DNA of 35,954 nt from Muribaculaceae bacterium (GCA_017454355.1 JAFTDD010000074.1:1-35954), one strand, 5' to 3'; positions 14,106 to 22,833 are shown, numbered from the stretch's first letter. Notes: a model not told the origin generated them from the sequence alone. Numbers and translations are program-made.

Positions 14106-14378
14106 TCAAAATATGTCAGAATGGGTTCCGGTGCCGGTAAATAATAAGGTTAAATCTGTGTCGTTTTGCTGCCATAAGAGGAGCCAATCTCCCTTGAGAT
14201 GGCATTCCCAATAGTTGTCAAACTGTCCCGATAACTTGTGGGCGCGATATGATGGCGGCAGGGTTCCATTCTGCTCCAGAATTTGAATGGCGTTCTTGAG
14301 TAATTCCATATCGTAACCGCGTTTGCGGCATCGTTCCGTATCTTTGCGGAACGTCTTTGTGACCTTAATGGTGTACAT
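14106..14378 (-). CDS. YafQ-family mRNA interferase toxin (RelE/ParE superfamily)
   Basis: A 90-aa toxin expected to cleave mRNA on the ribosome. The family core YRAHKLSGQFDNYWECHLKG is present, as are the positions matching E. coli YafQ catalytic residues: H47, H60, D64, W65, H86 and F90. The conserved Arg (R83 in E. coli YafQ) aligns with Gly82 (TGTGTHSDIF instead of RTGSHSD), which could weaken activity or be a lineage variant. The gene begins 3 nt after the antitoxin stop codon, so they form one operon. Confidence 0.9.
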   Translation of the reverse strand: MYTIKVTKTFRKDTERCRKRGYDMELLKNAIQILEQNGTLPPSYRAHKLSGQFDNYWECHLKGDWLLLWQQNDTDLTLLFTGTGTHSDIF

Positions 14379-14381
14379 GCG

Positions 14382-14585
14382 TCAGATGCCTAAAGACTTG
14401 AACAATTCGGCTGAAGAGGAGAATGTTTCAACCCGTCCGGCCTTGATGTCTTCTTGTGAGCTTTGGAAACTGCTCTTGGCTCTAGAAGGGACGACACTCA
14501 GAACCACATCAAGCGACTGTAGATAGGCAATCAATGCCTTGCCGCTAGCGGTACGCTCATCGAGACTGATAGTATAAGTAGCCAT
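14382..14585 (-). CDS. Antitoxin of the YafQ-type module
   Basis: A 67-aa protein directly upstream of the toxin gene. The N-terminus MATYTISLDERTASGKALIAY is a short beta strand plus helix, and the C-terminal part EDIKAGRVETFSSSAELFKS is the usual toxin-neutralising tail. It is shorter than E. coli DinJ and does not show a clear ribbon-helix-helix domain, so DNA binding is uncertain. A promoter and a small palindrome upstream suggest self-regulation. Confidence 0.82.
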   Translation of the reverse strand: MATYTISLDERTASGKALIAYLQSLDVVLSVVPSRAKSSFQSSQEDIKAGRVETFSSSAELFKSLGI

Positions 14586-15049
14586 AGTTTTTATTCATTT
14601 AATTGTTATTACAATTGCAAAATTACAAACTTTTTTCCTTTTGACCAACAATGAACATACTTTACTTCCTCTTGAAATTTTTGTGTTTTTATTTCCCGTG
14701 AATTTTCGTGAATATTTCCTCTCGTCTATTTGTGTCTATTCTCGTCATTATAATCTCCCGTGAATTATCGTGAATTATCGTAAGTATTTTATTCAAGCTT
14801 CTAAAGTAGGTTAATCGATGATTTACAACGCTATAAGGTTGAGGCAAGCCTCGTCCTCCGTTGGTAAATTAAATAAAAACCTCAGTCGTCCAAACCCACT
14901 GAAGCGGGTTGTGGCAGTTCAAAATCTGATTTCAATAATTTTTACTTTAGAAACTTGAATTTTAATTTTTTAGAGGAAACAACGAGTTGCGGATTTTAGG
15001 TAAATCTCAAGATCGGGATTATTTACTGATTGCCATAATAATAAATAAT
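14586..15049. repeat. Intergenic region with word arrays and a MITE-like element
   Basis: About 460 bp with no gene. After the toxin-antitoxin promoter come three arrays: CGTGAATT words (14692-14715), GTCTATT words (14721-14747) and CGTGAATT words again (14752-14782). Then follows a 168-bp element at 14792-14959 with 17-bp terminal inverted repeats (TTCAAGCTTCTAAAGTA and TACTTTAGAAACTTGAA, one mismatch). It contains a CCCACTGAAGCGGGTTGTGG hairpin and no ORF. Confidence 0.75.
14601..14648 (-). promoter_or_regulatory. Promoter and possible operator of the toxin-antitoxin operon
   Basis: On the minus strand TTG (14646-14648) and TAATTTTG (14618-14625) are 20 bp apart. Just after the -7 box is an imperfect palindrome of 14/16 positions, AATTGTTATTACAATT (14601-14616), in the place expected for repression by the antitoxin-toxin complex. 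Confidence 0.6.
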
Positions 15050-16186
15050 TCACCGGTGCTCGAGGAGTGGCGTGTGCTTGAGGCGGGCGATGCGCGCGTT
15101 GGCCTCGATGATGCGCTCAAAGGGGATGCGGCCGTCGCGAACGGCGTTGACGATGAGGTCGACCAGACGGAAGGGGCGGTCGGCCTCAAAGCCGGTGGAG
15201 ATGTTGTTGCCCACACACAACATGTCCACGCCGGCGTTGATCGCCATGACGATGGCATTGTCGATGTCGAAGTTGTCGATGATGCCCTGCATGTACATGT
15301 CGTCGCTGAGCACCACGCCGTCGTAGTGGAGGCGTTTGCGCAGCAGGCCGTCGATGATGTCGCGTGACAGCGTGGCGGGGTAGTCAGGGTCGATGTCGCG
15401 CAGGAAGACGTGGGCGGTCATGATGATGTCGGCCCGGTGGTTGTCAATCAAGGTTTGGAATGGCTGCAGGTCGTCATCTGTCCATGTGGAGGTGATGTCG
15501 ACCAGTCCCCAGTGGGAGTCGCCGTGGGCGTGACCGTGGCCGGGGAAGTGCTTGAGCGTGGTGAGCACTCCGTGGCGGTGATGCTCGTCGATGAAGATGC
15601 CGGCGTGCCACGCGACGGAGTCGGCGTTGGCCGAGAAACACCGGTCGATGCCTCCCAGCGGCGGGCATAGCGGGTCGTGGAGGTCGACCACCGGGGCGAG
15701 GTTGACGTTTACGCCGCTGCGGGCGAGGTCGTCGGCGATGAGTGCGGCATAGTGGCGGGTGGTGTCGGCGTTGGCGGCTCGCCCCAGGCTCGCGGCCGAG
15801 ACGGTGAGCGTGAAACCATACTGTGGCTTGAGCCTGGCCACACGCCCGCCCTCCTGGTCGAGGGCGATGAGCAGGGGAGTGCGCGACCAGCCGCGCAGGC
15901 GCGCGGTGGTCTGCTCGAGTTTGTCGCGCGACGTGATGTTTCGTGAGCCGAGGGTGGCGTCGCCGGTGAGGTCGATGTCAAAGAGGATGATGGCGCCGAC
16001 ACCCAAGTCGCGCACGTAGCGGGCGGCGTCGCTGTTCTCGTCCACGGTGTCGCCGCGAAAGCCCACCATTAGCATTTGCGCGGCCATGCGCCGCAGGGTG
16101 CTGTCGGGCGGCAGCGGGTTGCCAGCCGCCGATGCCAGGGCGACGAGTGCCGCCGCCAACAGCGTGAGAGTGACCGACTTCTTCAT
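15050..16186 (-). CDS. Glycoside hydrolase family 3 beta-N-acetylhexosaminidase
   Basis: A 378-aa exported hydrolase of the NagZ-like GH3 group, expected to remove beta-N-acetylglucosamine from muropeptides or glycans. The start at 16186 (MKKSVTLTLLAA) gives a signal peptide (1-21); an in-frame ATG 14 codons upstream adds a less typical N-terminus. Motifs: substrate-loop DQEGGRVARL (110-119), KHFPGHG (212-218) with DSH (223-225) forming the His/Asp acid-base loop, and the nucleophile in SDDMYM (294-299). Unlike the cytoplasmic NagZ of Proteobacteria it is exported, so it probably acts in the periplasm. Bacteroidetes GH3 enzymes often carry extra beta-lactamase domains; this one does not. Confidence 0.9.
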   Translation of the reverse strand: MKKSVTLTLLAAALVALASAAGNPLPPDSTLRRMAAQMLMVGFRGDTVDENSDAARYVRDLGVGAIILFDIDLTGDATLGSRNITSRDKLEQTTARLRGWSRTPLLIALDQEGGRVARLKPQYGFTLTVSAASLGRAANADTTRHYAALIADDLARSGVNVNLAPVVDLHDPLCPPLGGIDRCFSANADSVAWHAGIFIDEHHRHGVLTTLKHFPGHGHAHGDSHWGLVDITSTWTDDDLQPFQTLIDNHRADIIMTAHVFLRDIDPDYPATLSRDIIDGLLRKRLHYDGVVLSDDMYMQGIIDNFDIDNAIVMAINAGVDMLCVGNNISTGFEADRPFRLVDLIVNAVRDGRIPFERIIEANARIARLKHTPLLEHR

Positions 16187-16564
16187 TGCTCCATAAATGA
16201 GTCCACTGCAAAAAGAAAATAGTTTCATACCGCAAGTTCTTTTTTAACAATAGTTCGGTAAATTTTAGAGGTTAGCGTCTATTCACGTCTATGACAACGT
16301 CAATTCACGTCTAAAATAAGAAAATTGACGAAAATAGACGTTGTTATTGACGAAAATAGACGCGAAACAATTATTTATAGCACTTTTTCATTTTTTTACC
16401 GAAGTATTGTTTTAACATAAATATCCATTAATATTCATTAATCGTAGTCGCAGATTTGATATTTTGAATAAATATTAATGGATAATTAATGGATATTCAT
16501 GTTAAAAAAACATCAGGTGCCCGCCCACCTTGAACGGTAATTCAGGGGAGAAAACGGGTGCCGG
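16187..16564. repeat. Nested inverted-repeat elements
   Basis: About 380 bp with no gene. The element 16246-16411 (166 bp) has 17-bp terminal inverted repeats AACAATAGTTCGGTAAA and TTTACCGAAGTATTGTT (one mismatch). Inside are two 39-nt complementary arms made of GTCTATT/GTCAATT words (16275-16313 and 16325-16363). Directly outside, overlapping its right end, a second palindrome has arms of ATCCATTAAT/ATTCATTAAT words (16410-16442 and 16474-16507). The remaining bases before the proS stop codon hold nothing recognisable. Confidence 0.8.
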
Positions 16565-18046
16565 TTAGTAGTTGCGGGCGAAGATGACGCGGCGCGTGCT
16601 GGGGGCTCCGGTGAGGATGCAGTGGCCGGCCTCGGGCTCGCTGTCCATGGGGATGCAGCGGATGGTGGCCTTGGTGAGTTCCTTGATTTTCTCCTCGGTC
16701 TCGGTGGTGCCGTCCCAGTGGGCGAGCACGAAGCCGCCTTGCTCGATGCGGGCCACGAAGTCGTCCCATGTGTCGACCTTGAACGTCAGCTCCTCGCGGT
16801 GGCGCAGCGCCTTGTCGTAGAGGCTCTGCTGGATGTCGTCGAGCAGCCTCTTGACGTGATCCTCGATGCCCTCGAGTGGAACGATTTCCTTCTCGAGGGT
16901 GTCGCGGCGCATGAGTTCGACGGTGCCGTTCTCGATGTCGCGCGGTCCGAGCACGAGGCGCACGGGGACACCCTTGAGTTCGTAGTCGGCAAACTTGAAG
17001 CCGGCTCGCTTGTTGTCGGCCTTGTCATACTTGACGCTGATGCCCTTGGATAGCAGTCGCAACACGATGGGATGGACGACGGCGTCGATGGTCTCGAGTT
17101 GGTCCGCCTTCTTGTAGATGGGGATGATGACCACCTGGATGGGGGCCAGGCGCGGCGGCAGTACGAGGCCGTTGTCGTCGCTGTGGGTCATGATCAGGGC
17201 GCCCATCAGGCGTGTAGAGACGCCCCATGAGGTTGCCCAGACGTATTCGAGTTGGTTCTCCTTGTTGATGAACTTGACGTCGAATGCTTTGGCGAAGTTT
17301 TGGCCGAGGAAGTGGCTGGTGCCGCTCTGCAGGGCCTTGCCGTCTTGCATCATGGCCTCGATGGTGTAGGTCTCGACGGCTCCGGCAAATCGCTCGTTGG
17401 CGGTCTTGACGCCCTTGATGACGGGCATCGCCATGAACTGCTCGGCAAAGTCGGCGTAGACGTTGAGCATCTCGATGGCTTTGGCCTGCGCCTCGTCGCT
17501 GGTGGCGTGGGCTGTGTGTCCCTCTTGCCAGAGGAACTCGGCCGTGCGCAGGAACATGCGTGTGCGCATCTCCCATCGCATCACGTTTGCCCACTGGTTG
17601 ACGAGCAGTGGCAGGTCGCGGTAACTGGAGATCCAGTTGCGATAGGTGTTCCAGATGATGGTCTCGCTGGTGGGACGGATGATGAGTTCCTCCTCGAGGC
17701 GTGCCTCGGGGTCGACGACGACGCCGTTGCCGTCGGGGTCGTTCTTGAGGCGGTAGTGGGTGACCACGGCGCACTCCTTTGCGAAGCCCTCGACGTGCTC
17801 GGCCTCGCGGCAGAGGAACGATTTGGGGATGAGCAGGGGGAAGTAGGCGTTCTGGACGCCGGTGAGTTTGAAGCTGTCGTCAAGTTCGCGCTGCATTTTT
17901 TCCCAGATGGCGTAGCCGTAGGGCTTGATTACCATGCAGCCGCGCACGGCTGATTGCTCGGCCAGGTCGGCCTTGACGACGAGTTCGTTGTACCACTGCG
18001 AGTAGTTGGTGGCTCGCTTGGTGAGGTCTTTTAATTCGATTGCCAT
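16565..18046 (-). CDS. proS: Proline--tRNA ligase, archaeal/eukaryal-type
   Basis: A 493-aa class II synthetase that charges tRNA-Pro. The short form without the bacterial editing insertion and with a C-terminal extension ending in an aromatic residue (RRVIFARNY) is the ProS type 3 used by Bacteroidetes. Visible features include [14 protein letters not shown] near the start, RPTSETIIW and RTREFLWQE-like [16 protein letters not shown], and [15 protein letters not shown]. The start at 18046 ([19 protein letters not shown]) is that of the family. An array of GGAGCAAT/AAGAG words occupies the upstream gap. Confidence 0.96.
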   Translation of the reverse strand: MAIELKDLTKRATNYSQWYNELVVKADLAEQSAVRGCMVIKPYGYAIWEKMQRELDDSFKLTGVQNAYFPLLIPKSFLCREAEHVEGFAKECAVVTHYRLKNDPDGNGVVVDPEARLEEELIIRPTSETIIWNTYRNWISSYRDLPLLVNQWANVMRWEMRTRMFLRTAEFLWQEGHTAHATSDEAQAKAIEMLNVYADFAEQFMAMPVIKGVKTANERFAGAVETYTIEAMMQDGKALQSGTSHFLGQNFAKAFDVKFINKENQLEYVWATSWGVSTRLMGALIMTHSDDNGLVLPPRLAPIQVVIIPIYKKADQLETIDAVVHPIVLRLLSKGISVKYDKADNKRAGFKFADYELKGVPVRLVLGPRDIENGTVELMRRDTLEKEIVPLEGIEDHVKRLLDDIQQSLYDKALRHREELTFKVDTWDDFVARIEQGGFVLAHWDGTTETEEKIKELTKATIRCIPMDSEPEAGHCILTGAPSTRRVIFARNY

Positions 18047-18062
18047 ATTGTTTATTGTGAAA

Positions 18063-18170
18063 TATAAGACATAAGAGAAATAGGAGCAATGGGAGCGATA
18101 AGAGCAATGGGAGCAATAGGGGAAATTGGGGAAGACCCTCTCAACTTCTCAACTCTCAACCTCTCAACGT
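18063..18170. repeat. GGAGCAAT and CTCAAC word arrays
   Basis: Two adjacent arrays in the gap between proS and the OmpA-like gene: 18063-18132 repeats GGAGCAATGG / ATAAGAG variants, and 18135-18166 repeats CTCTCAAC / TTCTCAAC. The second array ends 4 bp before the OmpA-like stop codon. Confidence 0.8.
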
Positions 18171-18776
18171 TCATTTCTTGATTTTGCCCTTTTTTGCTTT
18201 GTTGAGCATACCCTCCTCTGGGATGATGTAGACTTCGAGGCGCCGGTTGTGCCGGCGTCCTTCCATCGAGCCGTTGTCGTCGATGGGGTCTTCGTTGCCC
18301 ATGGCGTAGGGGACGACGAAGTCGACGCTGCCCTTCTCGTCCATCCAGTCGTAGACGGCGTTGACGCGTGCGCTGGTCAGGCGCTTGGCGTAGCGTGGCG
18401 AGCCGGTGTTGTCGGCGTGCATAACGAGCATGAGTTTGTAGAAACCGGCCGGTTTGAGCAGGTCGAGCAGCGGTTTGAGTGCGTTCTTGCCCACAGTGGA
18501 TAGCACGGTGTCGTTGGGCGCAAAGAGAGTGGCGGCCTGGATGGTGACGACAATGACCTCGCCGTCGCGCATCAGTTCGGTCTCGAAGCCCTGCTTGGCG
18601 AGTTTGACGGCCATTTGGTACTGGAAGTCGGTGACGCGCTCGGCGTGCTTGTCGGGCACGGCCGGCACGTCAAGGTTTTGGTCGAGCGAGAGGTCGTAGA
18701 TGTCGACCTTGCTGCCGGCCATTGCCGTGAGCGCCATTGTGAGGGCGAGCGCTATATTGAGGAGGAACTGTTTCAT
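18171..18776 (-). CDS. OmpA-family periplasmic protein
   Basis: A 201-aa protein starting at 18776 (MKQFLLNIALALTMALTAMAG), which gives a clear signal peptide cleaved near residue 20; the longer in-frame start adds 15 non-signal residues. The C-terminal half is an OmpA-like domain with the pattern NALKPLLDLLKP...MLVMHADNTGSPRYAKRLTSAR...and NRRLEVYI, consistent with non-covalent peptidoglycan binding. The N-terminal part is short (no beta barrel). It probably helps link the envelope to the cell wall. The C-terminal tail is Lys-rich. Confidence 0.85.
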   Translation of the reverse strand: MKQFLLNIALALTMALTAMAGSKVDIYDLSLDQNLDVPAVPDKHAERVTDFQYQMAVKLAKQGFETELMRDGEVIVVTIQAATLFAPNDTVLSTVGKNALKPLLDLLKPAGFYKLMLVMHADNTGSPRYAKRLTSARVNAVYDWMDEKGSVDFVVPYAMGNEDPIDDNGSMEGRRHNRRLEVYIIPEEGMLNKAKKGKIKK

Positions 18777-18840
18777 TATTTTAGAGGAATGGGAGTTATA
18801 GGAGAAATGTGAAGTTCTCAATTAGTTACCAATTACTAAC

Positions 18841-19036
18841 TCAAGTTTCTAAAGTCGGTTCGCGTCAATTTCCGTCAATAACAACGTCAATTCCCGTCTA
18901 TCTTTATAATTTTTGGACAAAAGAAACAAAAGAACATAATTTCTAAAAAATTGACGCAAATAGACGTTGTCATTGACGAAATAGACGCGAACCAATTAGC
19001 GACACAGAAAGGGAATGGCCTACTTTAGAAACTTAG
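18841..19036. repeat. MITE-like element with GTCAATT/GTCTATT hairpin
   Basis: Outer inverted ends TCAAGTTTCTAAAGTC and TACTTTAGAAACTTAGA match the ends of the elements at 10513, 14792 and 28771. Inside, 18857-18901 and 18949-18993 are complementary 45-nt arms made of the words CGTCAATT and CGTCTATT. No ORF. The element lies between rimM and the OmpA-like gene. Confidence 0.85.
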
Positions 19037-19052
19037 ATTACTAATTACTTTT

Positions 19053-19583
19053 CTATAGGTCGAGCAGGCCGTTGGGGAGGGCCATGGTGATGGAGCGGTG
19101 CTCGTGGTCGATGTCGGTGACGAGTTCGGCGGCTGCCGGCACGTAAGCCGTTGTGCCGTCCGGGCGGTCGACAAGGAAGAGCACATTAATTGTGGAGTCG
19201 TCCACATCGCTGACTGTGCCAATCGTTTGACCGGTGGCTTTGTCGATGATTGAGAAGCCGGTGAAGTAGTCGGCCGGCACATCGTCCACGTCGTCTACTA
19301 CGTGGACCACGTCGTCGCGCAGGGCGTACACGGTGCTGCCTGCAAACTGAGATGCCTCGCGGTCGCTGCCGATGCCGTCGAGCGTGAGCAGCACCGCCTG
19401 AGTGCCGCGCTGCCGCGCGTTGCCAACGAAGAACGGCACGTAGATGCCGTCCACGTTGAGCACCACACAACGTAGCGTGGCGAGGTCGTCGGCGTCAATG
19501 TCCATTGTCGCCGCCATCTCGCCATGCAGCCCGTGGGCCTTGGTGATGGTGCCAATCTCGGTTAACTGCTCTCGTGTTATCAT
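19053..19583 (-). CDS. rimM: Ribosome maturation factor RimM
   Basis: A 176-aa protein that assists maturation of the 30S head. Start at 19583 (MITREQLTEIGTITKAHGLHGEM); the 12-codon upstream extension does not fit the family. The N-terminal RimM barrel (about 8-90) has the IGTITKAHGLHGEM motif and the C-terminal PRC-like barrel (about 95-176) has ADYFTGFSIIDK and IDHEHRSITMALPNGLLDL. In Bacteroidetes rimM often stands away from trmD/rplS, as here. Confidence 0.93.
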   Translation of the reverse strand: MITREQLTEIGTITKAHGLHGEMAATMDIDADDLATLRCVVLNVDGIYVPFFVGNARQRGTQAVLLTLDGIGSDREASQFAGSTVYALRDDVVHVVDDVDDVPADYFTGFSIIDKATGQTIGTVSDVDDSTINVLFLVDRPDGTTAYVPAAAELVTDIDHEHRSITMALPNGLLDL

Positions 19584-19724
19584 CGTTTCGGGCAAATGAT
19601 TTTGCAATATTTTAAACACAAATTACCATAAATTATCTATGAATTTTTAGACAAGAGAACATGAGATTGTTTTCTAAATAAATTATGAATAATTTGTGGA
19701 AATTTATGTTTAAAATTTGCTTTA

Positions 19725-20321
19725 TTACTTTTTCTTTTTCTTTTTGCCCTGCTGGCCCGCAGGCGTGGGGGCGGCCTGGAACTCGTGGAGGGCGTGGGTA
19801 TCAGTGTCGAGCCGAATCACGCCGTGGGAGTAGTGGGCGAGGTCCTTGAAAATCTTGCGGTCGTCAACCACCTCGTTGCTGATTTGGAAGATGAGTTTCT
19901 TCATGTGGTTGGCGATGAGCATAACCAGCGCGTCGCGCTCCTCTCCCTCGGGATACTCGGCCGCGCGCGCGATCATGTGCTCAATGAGTTTGCCGTAATG
20001 GCGATAGGCGATAGGCTCCTTCTTGTAGGCCACCGGCAGCGGCTTGGTGTTGAGGTTGTCGGGCTGGACGATTTCGTAGGGGAAGTCGATGTCGAGTTGG
20101 AAGTTGCTCATGATTGCCAGATGGTCCCACAGTTTGTGGCGCCAGTTGGCTTCCTGCTTGATTTGCGGCAAGAGCAACGCCATGGTATCGACGATGGAGC
20201 AAGCGCAGTGGGTGCGCTCGTCGCGGTCCTCGAGTTGGACGCAGTAGTCAACCATCTGCTGCACATTGCGGCCATACTCTGGCAACACCAGTTTCTTGAG
20301 TTGAGAGTTATAGATTAGCAT
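19725..20321 (-). CDS. DUF4290 family protein
   Basis: A 198-aa cytoplasmic, helical protein of the Bacteroidetes-specific DUF4290 family. It is recognised from the start MLIYNSQLKKLVLPEYGRN and from the central KPLPVAYKKEPIAYRHYGK. Function unknown. The C-terminus ends in a run of Lys (GKKKKKK) after a Pro/Ala linker. It lies between rimM and tsaB in the same direction, so it may belong to a translation-related transcription unit. Confidence 0.88.
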   Translation of the reverse strand: MLIYNSQLKKLVLPEYGRNVQQMVDYCVQLEDRDERTHCACSIVDTMALLLPQIKQEANWRHKLWDHLAIMSNFQLDIDFPYEIVQPDNLNTKPLPVAYKKEPIAYRHYGKLIEHMIARAAEYPEGEERDALVMLIANHMKKLIFQISNEVVDDRKIFKDLAHYSHGVIRLDTDTHALHEFQAAPTPAGQQGKKKKKK

Positions 20322-20440
20322 TATTTCAATTCATAATTCATAATTCATCATTCATAATTGTTGGTGTCTCTGCAAGTTGCCTCCTTCGAGCATTCATAAT
20401 TCATAATTGTTGCTGTCTCTGCAAGTTGCCTCCTTCGAGC
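20322..20440. repeat. AATTCAT word array and tandem duplication of the tsaB 3' end
   Basis: 20327-20348 repeats AATTCATAATTCAT. Then a 42-bp segment occurs twice, at 20350-20391 and 20399-20440, with one mismatch and a 49-bp period. The second copy contains the last 13 codons of tsaB and its stop; the first is a non-coding duplicate just downstream. Confidence 0.88.
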
Positions 20441-21162
20441 CGGTTGTTGAGGGCTTGCTCGAGAACGCGGTTGCGCGGCTTGATGGCGTGGTAGTCCTTG
20501 AGGTAGCGCGGGGTGCAGTAGGCCGTGTCGGCGAATTGTTTCTCTCGCCAGGCCTTTTCGCTGAGTGCCATCATATCCACTGCCGCGGGCTTGATGTCGG
20601 GCAAATAGAGAGCGTTGATGTCGGCAGTCAGCACGTCTTGTGCCACAGATGCTCCGCTGCCGGCAATCACAAGTAGCCGTCCGTCGTTGGAGAGGCTGTC
20701 GAGGCTGTCGGCCGCGAGGCGCACGGCATGCGGCTCGCTTACGGTGTTGAGAGCCATATCGTAGGCTGCCATATACACCTCGCCGTGTCGCGCGTCCATC
20801 ATGGGCACCAGCAGCGGCGTGTCATCAGGGTCCATACCCGGGGCGAACATTGCCTGGACGGCAATGAGCATCAGCGTGTCCACTGTGATTAGCGGCACGT
20901 TGAGGCCGAAGGCAAGACCCTTGGCCTCGCTCAGGCCGATGCGCAGGCCGGTGTAGGAACCCGGTCCGATGCTCACGGCCACGGTGTCGATGGCGATGTC
21001 GCGGCTGCGGGCGTAGTCGAGTGCCGAGCGCACATAGGCGCTCAGCAGCGTGGCGTGGGTCTGGCCGTCGTAGTTCTCGTGATGGTCGAGCACTTCCATG
21101 TTGGAAGTGAGCGCCACCGAGCACACCTCGGTCGATGTTTCTATATTGATGATTGTCGCCAT
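20401..21162 (-). CDS. tsaB: tRNA threonylcarbamoyladenosine biosynthesis protein TsaB
   Basis: A 253-aa ASKHA-fold protein that works with TsaD and TsaE in making t6A37 of tRNA. The start at 21162 (MATIINIETSTEVCSVAL) matches the family; the longer ORF start translates a hairpin. The signature VSIGPGSYTGLRIGLSEAKG spans 63-82. At 253 aa it is slightly longer than the usual 225-235. The Gln-rich end (GGNLQRQQQL) is encoded by a segment duplicated just downstream. Confidence 0.95.
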   Translation of the reverse strand: MATIINIETSTEVCSVALTSNMEVLDHHENYDGQTHATLLSAYVRSALDYARSRDIAIDTVAVSIGPGSYTGLRIGLSEAKGLAFGLNVPLITVDTLMLIAVQAMFAPGMDPDDTPLLVPMMDARHGEVYMAAYDMALNTVSEPHAVRLAADSLDSLSNDGRLLVIAGSGASVAQDVLTADINALYLPDIKPAAVDMMALSEKAWREKQFADTAYCTPRYLKDYHAIKPRNRVLEQALNNRLEGGNLQRQQQL

Positions 21163-21177
21163 TAGCAGGTTGTGAAA

Positions 21178-21212
21178 CGGCAAAGGGATGGTTGTGGAGC
21201 CTCCCTTTGCCG
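21178..21212 (-). terminator. Perfect 11-bp hairpin just upstream of tsaB
   Basis: CGGCAAAGGGA (21178-21188) and TCCCTTTGCCG (21202-21212) form a perfect 11-bp stem with a 13-nt loop, between the zinc-ribbon stop codon (21250) and the tsaB ATG (21162). Only a short T-run (TTTCAC) follows on the minus strand, so it may be a weak terminator or an attenuator affecting tsaB. Confidence 0.55.
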
Positions 21213-21249
21213 TTAGGTCATTATAGCGCGGCCGCAAGTTGTGTTATGG

Positions 21250-22023
21250 TCACTTGTTTTTTGCGGCTGTCTCGCTGATTCCGGCCAGGGCAGGGTCGAT
21301 GAGAATGCGTCCGCAATATTCGCAGACGATGATTTTCTTTCTCATCTTGATTTCCATCTGTCGTTGAGCCGGGATGCGGTTGTAGCATCCGCCGCAGGCG
21401 TTACGTTGCACGTAGACGATGCCGAGGCCGTTGCGCGCATTCTGGCGTATGCGCTTAAAGGCGTTGAGCAGTCTCTGGTCCACGATTTTGTTCTCGAGGC
21501 GCTTTGCCTTGTCGCGCAGTTTCTCCTCGTTTTGCTTGGTTTCGCTGACGATTTCGGTGAGTTCGCTCTTCTTCTGCTCGAGCACGTGCTCCTGGTCCTC
21601 GATGGTGGTGCGGGTGCGCTCAATCTCGGCCTGGATAGCCTGGATGCGTCGTTCGCCCTCGTCGATGCGTTTCTCGGCGAGTTCGATGTTGAGGTGCTGA
21701 TACTCAATCTCCTTGCTCAGGTAATCATACTCGCGGCTGTTGCGCACGTTGTCTTGGTCGTGGCTGAACTTGTCGATGAGTTGGATGGCCTGCTCGCGTG
21801 CCTGTTGCTGCTGCTGGATGTCCATGCCGGCAGCCTCGATTTCGGCCTCGAATTTGCCTACTCGCGTCTGCAGTCCGGCGATTTCGTTCTCCAGGTCTTC
21901 CACCTCGCGCGGTAACTCGCCGCGCAACTGCTTGATGCGGTCAATCTCGCTGAGGATGGTCTGCAGGTTGTAGAGAAGTTTGAGGCGCTCCTCGACAGTC
22001 AGTTCTTTTTCTTGTTTAGCCAT
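21250..22023 (-). CDS. Coiled-coil C4-type zinc-ribbon protein
   Basis: A 257-aa protein with a long coiled coil (about residues 10-190, heptad-rich Glu/Lys/Arg) and a C-terminal zinc ribbon with C210, C213, C234 and C237 (CGGC...CEYC). It belongs to the zf-RING_7/DUF164 family, conserved in bacteria and next to nif3-like genes in Bacteroidetes. Nucleic-acid binding is plausible. It follows nif3 by 9 bp and may also be served by a promoter inside nif3 (22080-22113). Confidence 0.9.
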   Translation of the reverse strand: MAKQEKELTVEERLKLLYNLQTILSEIDRIKQLRGELPREVEDLENEIAGLQTRVGKFEAEIEAAGMDIQQQQQAREQAIQLIDKFSHDQDNVRNSREYDYLSKEIEYQHLNIELAEKRIDEGERRIQAIQAEIERTRTTIEDQEHVLEQKKSELTEIVSETKQNEEKLRDKAKRLENKIVDQRLLNAFKRIRQNARNGLGIVYVQRNACGGCYNRIPAQRQMEIKMRKKIIVCEYCGRILIDPALAGISETAAKNK

Positions 22024-22032
22024 AGCCTTGTC

Positions 22033-22824
22033 TTATAGATATTTAATCTGATTTATGTCGGATTTTGCAAAATCAACTGCAAAGGTACGAAATTTTTGGC
22101 GAATAACCTCAAAAAATATTTCTTTTGTGTATTGTTCGCTCTCAAAATGCCCTATATCGGCCACAATGATGTCGCGGTTGTTGTCGATGAAGTCATTGTG
22201 CCGGGCGTCGGCAGTGATCATGAGTTGCGCTCCGGCCCGGATGGCGGCCGGGATAAGGAAGGCGCCGGCTCCGCCGCAAAGGGCCACGCGCGTGATAGTC
22301 TTGCCGCCATCGCCGCTATACTTCACCGAGCCGACTTGGAACGCGTCTTTAGCGCGTCGCAGCACGTCGACAGCCGGCATCGCCTCCACGTTGCCAATGA
22401 CGCCGCAGCCGGCGCGTCCGCCGGGCGCGTCGTCGCGCTCTGTGGGCTGCAGGAAGTCAACGTTGGTCATATCCAACTTTTTGGCCATGCGGAACGACAC
22501 TCCGCCCATGGCGTTGTCCATGTTGGTGTGGGCGCAGTAGAGGGTCACGCCGGCGCGCAGCGATTGCATCACCACGCGCTGCGGCACGGTGGCGCCGATG
22601 AGTTTCTTGAGGGGGTGGAAGATGATGGGGTGGTGGGAGATGACGAGGTTGTAGCCTCGCTCCACGGCCTCGTCGACCACAGCCGGCGTGATGTCGGTAC
22701 ACAGCAGCGCTCCCGTGGCCGTGGCCTCGGGGTCGCCGGCCTGGAAACCGGTGTTGTCGAAGCCCTCTTGCAGGCTCACAGGCGCCACCTGTTCGATGGC
22801 CGCCGTTATCTCGCTAATCTTCAT
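22033..22824 (-). CDS. Nif3-like dinuclear metal centre protein
   Basis: A 263-aa NIF3/YbgI family protein, in the short form without the PII-like insertion. Metal ligands are visible at SHHP (63-66) and in AHTNMD, with a third set near the C-terminus (DIGHFESEQ). Family members form toroidal hexamers with two metals per subunit; the substrate is unsettled. The gene is upstream of the zinc-ribbon gene with a 9-bp gap. Its 3' end contains a promoter-like box. Confidence 0.92.
   Translation of the reverse strand: MKISEITAAIEQVAPVSLQEGFDNTGFQAGDPEATATGALLCTDITPAVVDEAVERGYNLVISHHPIIFHPLKKLIGATVPQRVVMQSLRAGVTLYCAHTNMDNAMGGVSFRMAKKLDMTNVDFLQPTERDDAPGGRAGCGVIGNVEAMPAVDVLRRAKDAFQVGSVKYSGDGGKTITRVALCGGAGAFLIPAAIRAGAQLMITADARHNDFIDNNRDIIVADIGHFESEQYTKEIFFEVIRQKFRTFAVDFAKSDINQIKYL
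22080..22113 (-). promoter_or_regulatory. Candidate internal promoter within nif3 for the zinc-ribbon gene
   Basis: TACCTTTG (22080-22087) with TTTG (22110-22113) at 22-bp spacing, slightly wide. A leader of about 55 nt would precede the ATG at 22023. Confidence 0.4.
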
Positions 22825-22833
22825 TAAATGGAA

